A stretch of DNA of 64,000 nucleotides from Thiotrichaceae bacterium. GTDB lineage: Bacteria; Pseudomonadota; Gammaproteobacteria; Beggiatoales; Beggiatoaceae. This document shows positions 61,170 through 64,000 of the stretch, piece after piece (within the stretch, counting starts at the first letter, position 1; each line of letters starts with the position of its first letter). Below the pieces are notes generated by a model. It ran no database searches. It had not been told where the DNA came from and saw nothing but the letters and a program-made list of their open reading frames with translations. The DNA lies in NCBI GenBank assembly GCA_029939505.1, contig JAOZSV010000002.1, positions 17,741-81,740 of the forward strand, given 5' to 3'. The translations under genes were made by a program, and so were the position numbers.

Positions 61170-62396
61170 TTAAAATTTATAGAGCATCCCGGCTGAAAAG
61201 ACGTTTTCATCGCGGTAATCGTTATCACTGTCGGTTTCACGATAACCCGCAAAAATGTGAGCATATTTAGTAATATGGAACTTAGCCCCCAGGGACCAAC
61301 TTAAAGCATCTTCGTCTAAAACCTCACCGTTGATGTCTGTCAATCTTAAATTCTCTTCAATATCAGAGAGATAACCGGCAACCCAACCCGCCAGAGTGAT
61401 TTTCTGGATGCGGTAATTAAAGGAACCAATAATATATTGCCCCCCATCCGGGTTATTATCAAAAGCCCCCAATTCCCCATCTTCATATTGAATTGCGAGT
61501 TTGAGTCCGGGTATCACCTTGTAGCTGGCACCGATTTTCCAATTGGTGAACTTGTCATTGTTCCAAGCAGCACCGCCTGGTGAAATTTGGTTGTCTCCTT
61601 GATCAAGGTAAGCACCCAGGAGCCATACAATCAACTTGTCGTTGGTATATTTCAGTTCGGCATTTCCACCTCTTTTGTCGGCATTGTCATCGCCCATGAT
61701 TTGTACACGCGCATTAACTCCCCCAAATTTGACACCCATTTCTAACGCACCGGGTATGTCACTGCTATGTACCAAACCAGAGGTGTTAATACCATAACCG
61801 GGGTTAATGCCGACTTTTCCCGTTATAGGGTCTTTGACAACCGAGCGTCGATCTCCAGTTGCATTCCAATTCCAATGCACTTCGTTATATCTGCCACCAG
61901 ACATGCCACCACCAGAGCCACGAGCCTGCATAGAAGTGTATATCCACGGGTCAATCAGCCCTTTAGCGTTTCGATAGGCTCCCCGCAATTTCCCATATTT
62001 AATCTGGAAGGTGTCATTTTTCAAGCCAACCCAAGCCTCTAAACCTGGTCCAAGCCCAGAATTATTAGTCGTATGAAACGTGGTACGATAACGGGCATGG
62101 GGAATCATACCACCGGGCAGTTTTTTATCCAGTTCAAAGTCAAGGCCAATCAGGTTAGGACCATCATTAAGAATGTTACCATACCGATCTTCTGTCAGAA
62201 TTTGGCGATCCATGTCATCATCCGTTTCCGTAAAGCCCAAACCGCTACCCATTTTACCCCTCACGAGGTCTTCATCACCACCCGCGTATTCAACACTGGC
62301 TGCTTCAGCGCCGATTTGACCATAAATCTTGATATCGGCATGGGTTGTGATAGGTATAGCCAACGCGACGGCTAAAGAAAGTACCTGTTTATTCAT
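61170..62396 (-). CDS. Outer membrane porin
   Basis: MNKQVLSLAVALAIPITTHADIKIYGQIGAEAASVEY...; C-terminal aromatic (SAGMLYKF). Confidence 0.88.
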   Translation of the reverse strand: MNKQVLSLAVALAIPITTHADIKIYGQIGAEAASVEYAGGDEDLVRGKMGSGLGFTETDDDMDRQILTEDRYGNILNDGPNLIGLDFELDKKLPGGMIPHARYRTTFHTTNNSGLGPGLEAWVGLKNDTFQIKYGKLRGAYRNAKGLIDPWIYTSMQARGSGGGMSGGRYNEVHWNWNATGDRRSVVKDPITGKVGINPGYGINTSGLVHSSDIPGALEMGVKFGGVNARVQIMGDDNADKRGGNAELKYTNDKLIVWLLGAYLDQGDNQISPGGAAWNNDKFTNWKIGASYKVIPGLKLAIQYEDGELGAFDNNPDGGQYIIGSFNYRIQKITLAGWVAGYLSDIEENLRLTDINGEVLDEDALSWSLGAKFHITKYAHIFAGYRETDSDNDYRDENVFSAGMLYKF

Positions 62397-62666
62397 TAAA
62401 TTCTCCTTTGTTAATTACCAATTGTAAATAAAAAATGCCTATAGTTATTCAGAGAAATAATTGTATTCAAACCTCAGAGGTTTTCAAAACCTCTGAGGTT
62501 TTTGTTTGAAGAATTTATTTTTCTGAACATCTATGGGTAAATTACCATAATTTAAAAAAAAATGTAACCCTTGTTTTGTCAACTTGATATTCTTGATATT
62601 TGAAAATGTTCAAAGATTTATGTGAGAAAAACTTTATTATTTCAACTTTGGATTAAGCAATTAAAT

Positions 62667-62842
62667 GTAACTACTCAGTCTTAGATATTGCTCACGCAAA
62701 GACGCAAAGACGCAAAGGAATCAAAAATCACCTGGACGAAATGAGGAAGAAAAGAGGCTCGTTCAAGTTTTTCTTCAACAAACTCAAATTGAATCCCTTT
62801 GCGTGACCTTTTTTCTGAAAATCAATAAGGCTGAGTAGTTAC
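62667..62842. mobile_element. MITE-like element, 176 bp, GTAACTACTCAGTCTTA..AAGGCTGAGTAGTTAC with 8-bp TSD AATTAAAT
   Basis: TSD 62659-62666 and 62843-62850 identical; interior has GCTCACGCAAAGACGCAAAG..CTTTGCGTGAC. Confidence 0.88.
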
Positions 62843-62902
62843 AATTAAATAAGATATAATTATGAATTATTTTTAAAAACTCAATCTCAACTGGAGCATT
62901 AT

Positions 62903-63211
62903 ATGCAACAAGAACTTGTTGATAAAATAAAAAATGATCCGAAATATCAAGCACTTGTTTCAAAAAGAAGCCGCTTTGCTTGGATATTGTCGATCATTAT
63001 GCTGGTGATTTACTATACCTTTATTATGGTTATTGCCTTTTCACCCCAAACGTTTGCGATTAAAATCGCTGAAGGTTCCGTCATCACTATTGGTATTCCT
63101 ATAGGGATATTAATTATTATCAGTGCGTTTGTGCTGACTGGTATTTACGTTTGGCGTGCCAATGGTGAATTTGATAATTTGACTCATCAAATTAAGGAGG
63201 GGATCAAGTGA
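62903..63211 (+). CDS. yjcH: DUF485 domain-containing membrane protein (YjcH-like)
   Basis: [40 protein letters not shown]; directly upstream of actP. Confidence 0.92.
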   Translation: MQQELVDKIKNDPKYQALVSKRSRFAWILSIIMLVIYYTFIMVIAFSPQTFAIKIAEGSVITIGIPIGILIIISAFVLTGIYVWRANGEFDNLTHQIKEGIK

Positions 63212-64000
63212 GTAGAAATTTTCTGATATGGGGTGCTTTTGCCACCCTTTTTGCCGCAACCGGTGTCTTTGCAACAGGTGGTGTGCTTGACGGGGCGATT
63301 GAAAAACAGTCCTTGAATGTCGCGGCTATTGTGATGTTTTTACTTTTCGTGACAGCGACGCTTGGTATTACTTACTGGGCGGCGAAACGGACCAAAACGG
63401 CTAAGGATTTTTATACCGCTGGTGGGGGGATTACGGGCTTGCAAAATGGCCTTGCCATTTCGGGTGATTACATGTCAGCCGCTTCTTTTTTGGGCATTTC
63501 AGCCTTGGTGTATACAAGTGGTTATGATGGCTTGATTTATTCTATCGGCTTTTTAGTGGGTTGGCCAGTGATTTTATTTCTCATCGCTGAACGACTCAGA
63601 AATCTTGGTAAATACACTTTTGCCGATGTCGCTTCTTATCGTTTGGCACAAACGCCTATTAGAACTTTATCCGCATTTGGCGCGTTGGCAACGGTTATTT
63701 TGTATTTAATCGCCCAAATGGTCGGTGCCGGGCAACTGATTCAATTGTTATTTGGTTTACCCTACTGGATGGCAGTGGTTATTGTCGGTGTTTTAATGAC
63801 TTTATATGTTACCTTTGGCGGCATGTTAGCGACGACTTGGGTACAAATTATCAAGGCGGTTTTGCTACTTTCCGGAGCCACTTTCATTGCATTAGGTGTG
63901 CTGTATTCTTTCGATTTTAGCTTTGAAAAGATGTTCACGGAAGCGATTAATACCACAAGAGATGCTAAGGGTATGATGTCAGGAGAAGCCATTATGGCAC
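63208..64000 (+). CDS. actP: Cation/acetate symporter ActP, 3' truncated by window end (GTG start overlapping yjcH stop; not in ORF track)
   Basis: [25 protein letters not shown]...[64 protein letters not shown]. Confidence 0.93.
   Translation, partial: MSRNFLIWGAFATLFAATGVFATGGVLDGAIEKQSLNVAAIVMFLLFVTATLGITYWAAKRTKTAKDFYTAGGGITGLQNGLAISGDYMSAASFLGISALVYTSGYDGLIYSIGFLVGWPVILFLIAERLRNLGKYTFADVASYRLAQTPIRTLSAFGALATVILYLIAQMVGAGQLIQLLFGLPYWMAVVIVGVLMTLYVTFGGMLATTWVQIIKAVLLLSGATFIALGVLYSFDFSFEKMFTEAINTTRDAKGMMSGEAIMA

Noticed and set aside
1-64000. tRNA/rRNA genes
   Set aside because: No cloverleaf-like GTTCRANNC...CCA or rRNA signature recognised by eye; a tRNAscan-SE/Infernal run would be needed to exclude them

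Overview
Gammaproteobacterial-type chromosome segment. Repeat style and gene content resemble Beggiatoa/Thiomargarita-type sulfur bacteria, which is an inference only. The housekeeping backbone includes: lysC (3' end), csrA, DUF2062, comEC, maf/yceF-yceD-rpmF-plsX-fabH-fabD-fabG-acpP-fabF, mltG, dapF, a chemotaxis/two-component cluster (cheY-like, cheA, cheW, two MCPs, a response-regulator/kinase), an aldehyde dehydrogenase-DUF779 pair, a glycosyltransferase/sulfotransferase/methyltransferase cluster, hslR, a DnaJ-like gene, a sodB-superoxide reductase-tpx-peroxiredoxin block, a WGR-fused ATP-dependent DNA ligase, TA-like genes, a porin and DUF485-actP (partial). Accessory content: (i) a methyltransferase plus DUF262 / AAA(DUF3696-like) / PLD-like three-gene module plus a second AAA ATPase at 35.3-40.9 kb, a candidate defence island; (ii) a decayed ParA + RiboL-PSP-HEPN pair inside the fab-mltG cluster; (iii) several decayed or orphan TA genes. 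The most striking signal is a dense set of palindromic mini-elements. They have arm-covarying sequences and nested insertions, three elements carry recognisable 7-8 bp target duplications, and two have inserted into protein genes: in-frame in dapF, and stop-generating in the parA-like gene. All calls come from reading the sequence; no searches were run.
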